The notes under the pieces: model-generated | Database searches by the model: none | Seen by the model: the letters and a program-made list of their open reading frames with translations, nothing else | Told to the model about the DNA's origin: nothing | Assembly (NCBI GenBank): GCA_001512375.1 | Contig: LFRN01000211.1 | Span: forward strand, 1 to 33,380 | DNA: 33,380 bases | Origin: Candidatus Methanoculleus thermohydrogenotrophicum | GTDB lineage: Archaea; Halobacteriota; Methanomicrobia; Methanomicrobiales; Methanoculleaceae | Direction: 5' to 3' | Shown here: piece after piece, positions 31,806 through 33,380 of the stretch | How positions within the stretch are numbered: position 1 is the stretch's first letter | How the letters are laid out: each line of letters starts with the position of its first letter | Translations under genes and position numbers: made by a program

Positions 31806-33380
31806 TGAAGAGATATACCGGAAACTCTTTGTTGAGGAGTCGCGGGAGAACCACGAGAACATCGTAAACAACCTTCTCATCCTTGAGAGCGGGGAAGACC
31901 AGCAGGCAGCCATCGATGAGATCTTCCGATCCGCTCATACGCTCAAGGGGATGTCGGCATCGATGGGCTTTGACGCGATGGAGCATCTCTGTCACTCGAT
32001 GGAAGACGTCTTCTCACTCATCCGTAGCGGCCGGCAGGAGGTAACGGTACCCCTCATCGACCTCCTGCTCACCTGTACCGACGCGATCGAGGCGATGCTG
32101 GATGAGATCGAAGCGGGCGGGGCCCCCTCAGGTGAGGCGTCCGGGACTCTGGTGCAGGAACTCCGGGCGTTCACCGAAGAAACCACCGATGATGAACAGG
32201 AGGCAGCCCATGAGACAGGGCCAGCAGAAGAGACTGGTGGGCCCGTCTATACGTTATCTGTCACCATCGACCCCTCCTGTGCCATGAGAGACGTCCGGGC
32301 CGTGTTGCTCCTGCAGAACCTTGAAGAGATCGGGACGATCCTCGCAACAACACCCCCGCGGAACCTCATCGAGGACGGAAAGTTCGATGGCCCGTTTGAG
32401 ATCCTGATCGAGAGTGAGGCAGGGGAGGATGCGCTCCGGACTATTGCCTCCGGGACGGAGATATCCCTTCTTGAACTCTCCCTGGTACAGGAGGTTCCGG
32501 AAAAGAGCACTCAGCCCGATCCGCCGGTACATAAGCCGATCAGGGCTGGAAAGATCCGGGAGATCAGGAACATCCGTGTCGATATCCAGCAGCTTGACCA
32601 GATGATGAACCTTGTCGAGGACCTGGTAATCAACCGCGGGCGGCTCGAACAGATAGCAAGGAAGCACGGCATCAAGGAGTTTGACGAAGCGTTGAGCATG
32701 ATCGGCCGATCGGTTTCAGACCTTCAGAATCTCATGATGGGGATCCGGATGATGCCGCTCGATCGCATCTTCAACCGCTTCCCGCGGGTTGTACGAGACG
32801 TCGCAACCCACGACGGGAAGGAGGTCGAGTTTACCATCGAGGGTGGCGAGACCGAGCTCGACAGGGGTATGATGGATGGACTCTCTGACCCGCTCCTCCA
32901 TATCATCAGAAACGCTGTAAACCACGGGATCGAGCTCCCTGAGATCCGCGAGGCCAGCGGAAAGCCACGGACGGGTTCGCTCCGGCTGACTGCGCGGAGG
33001 GATAAGGATAACGTCATCATCGAGATCGAGGATGATGGTGCCGGTATCGACCACGAGAAACTCAGGGAAAAGGCGGTTGATAGGGGCTTCATGACGCCCG
33101 AAGCGGCAGCTGCCGCAACAAAAGAAGACCTCATCAACCTGCTCTTCGAACCCGGGTTCAGCACGGCTGACGCGATCACCGACATCAGCGGCAGGGGTGT
33201 CGGTCTCGATGTCGTCAAGAAGACCATCGAGTCGCTCAAGGGAACCATCAGCGTCAAATCCGAGGTTGGCAGAGGGACGCGATTTGAGCTGATGCTGCCG
33301 CCGACGATGGCGATCATTGATGTCATGATGGTTCAGATCAATGGGAGGCGGTGCGCTATCCCCATCAGCAACGTCGTCGA
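31798..33380 (+). CDS. cheA: Chemotaxis histidine kinase CheA (3' end outside window)
   Basis: CheA autophosphorylates and passes phosphate to CheY and CheB. About 527 residues are visible. The HPt domain holds H47 in FRSAHTLKG. A P2-like region (about 155-235; YTLSVTIDPSC) is followed by the dimerisation helices (LVEDLVINRGRLEQI). The ATP-binding domain has HIIRNAVNHGIE (N box), DDGAGID (G1) and GRGVGLDVVK (G2). The CheW-like regulatory domain has just begun (VMMVQINGRRCAIPISNVV) when the window ends. ATG 31798 lies within the cheB stop region, with an 8-base overlap. Order cheY-cheB-cheA is typical of archaeal clusters. Confidence 0.96.
   Translation, partial: MVDEEIYRKLFVEESRENHENIVNNLLILESGEDQQAAIDEIFRSAHTLKGMSASMGFDAMEHLCHSMEDVFSLIRSGRQEVTVPLIDLLLTCTDAIEAMLDEIEAGGAPSGEASGTLVQELRAFTEETTDDEQEAAHETGPAEETGGPVYTLSVTIDPSCAMRDVRAVLLLQNLEEIGTILATTPPRNLIEDGKFDGPFEILIESEAGEDALRTIASGTEISLLELSLVQEVPEKSTQPDPPVHKPIRAGKIREIRNIRVDIQQLDQMMNLVEDLVINRGRLEQIARKHGIKEFDEALSMIGRSVSDLQNLMMGIRMMPLDRIFNRFPRVVRDVATHDGKEVEFTIEGGETELDRGMMDGLSDPLLHIIRNAVNHGIELPEIREASGKPRTGSLRLTARRDKDNVIIEIEDDGAGIDHEKLREKAVDRGFMTPEAAAAATKEDLINLLFEPGFSTADAITDISGRGVGLDVVKKTIESLKGTISVKSEVGRGTRFELMLPPTMAIIDVMMVQINGRRCAIPISNVV

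Noticed and set aside
1-33380. tRNA, rRNA or CRISPR arrays
   Set aside because: No T-loop/anticodon arrangement, rRNA-like block or regularly spaced direct repeats were recognised by eye; a tRNA scan would be needed for certainty.

Overview
The window is a GC-rich euryarchaeal chromosome segment. It most resembles a motile hydrogenotrophic methanogen of the Methanomicrobiales, Methanoculleus-like (inference from gene content, no search run). Archaeal hallmarks are the proteasome-activating nucleotidase PAN with a C-terminal HbYX motif, aIF5A, the small subunit of an AcnX-type phosphomevalonate dehydratase, a complete fla/arl archaellum cluster, CheF, and TATA/BRE promoters close to start codons.

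Layout. Positions 1-5643 hold shikimate-pathway genes (aroE 3' end overlapping aroC; aroD convergent), a ProC-like reductase upstream of aroD, and a long U32-family protein. Positions 5802-8223 hold a small DUF5804-like protein, PAN, and the divergent AcnX small subunit. Positions 8224-10247 are mostly non-coding around one type IV pilin gene with an AT-rich leader. Positions 10248-16214 are a run of minus-strand genes: DUF2284, an ACT regulator-homoserine dehydrogenase-HTH/TiaS-like operon, DUF169, and a phosphatase-NAD kinase pair. Positions 16370-16880 are the 3' remnant of an IS605-type tnpB. aIF5A and agmatinase follow as an overlapping pair.

Positions 18187-19044 are a repeat-rich patch containing a frameshifted GxxExxY gene. 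From 19045 the window is dedicated to motility: a membrane-anchored protein of unknown role, two tandem archaellins, a 1.1 kb decayed region, then an apparently single transcription unit of a FlaC-FlaD/E fusion, two FlaF/FlaG proteins, FlaH, FlaI, FlaJ, an unknown acidic membrane protein and CheF. CheY, CheB and CheA follow behind their own BRE/TATA promoter; CheA runs off the right edge.

How they work together: CheA phosphorylates CheY and CheB; CheF is the known adaptor from CheY to the FlaC/D/E switch; FlaH/I/J form the ATPase motor platform; FlaF/G anchor the filament of archaellins. The pilin and both archaellins share a 10-residue leader ending in NEDA, suggesting processing by one prepilin peptidase. 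The least explained items are the acidic membrane protein between FlaJ and CheF, the PT-linker membrane protein beside the archaellins, the HTH-TiaS fusion behind homoserine dehydrogenase, palindromic intergenic repeats, and tandem duplications in the pilin gene that multiply glycosylation sequons.
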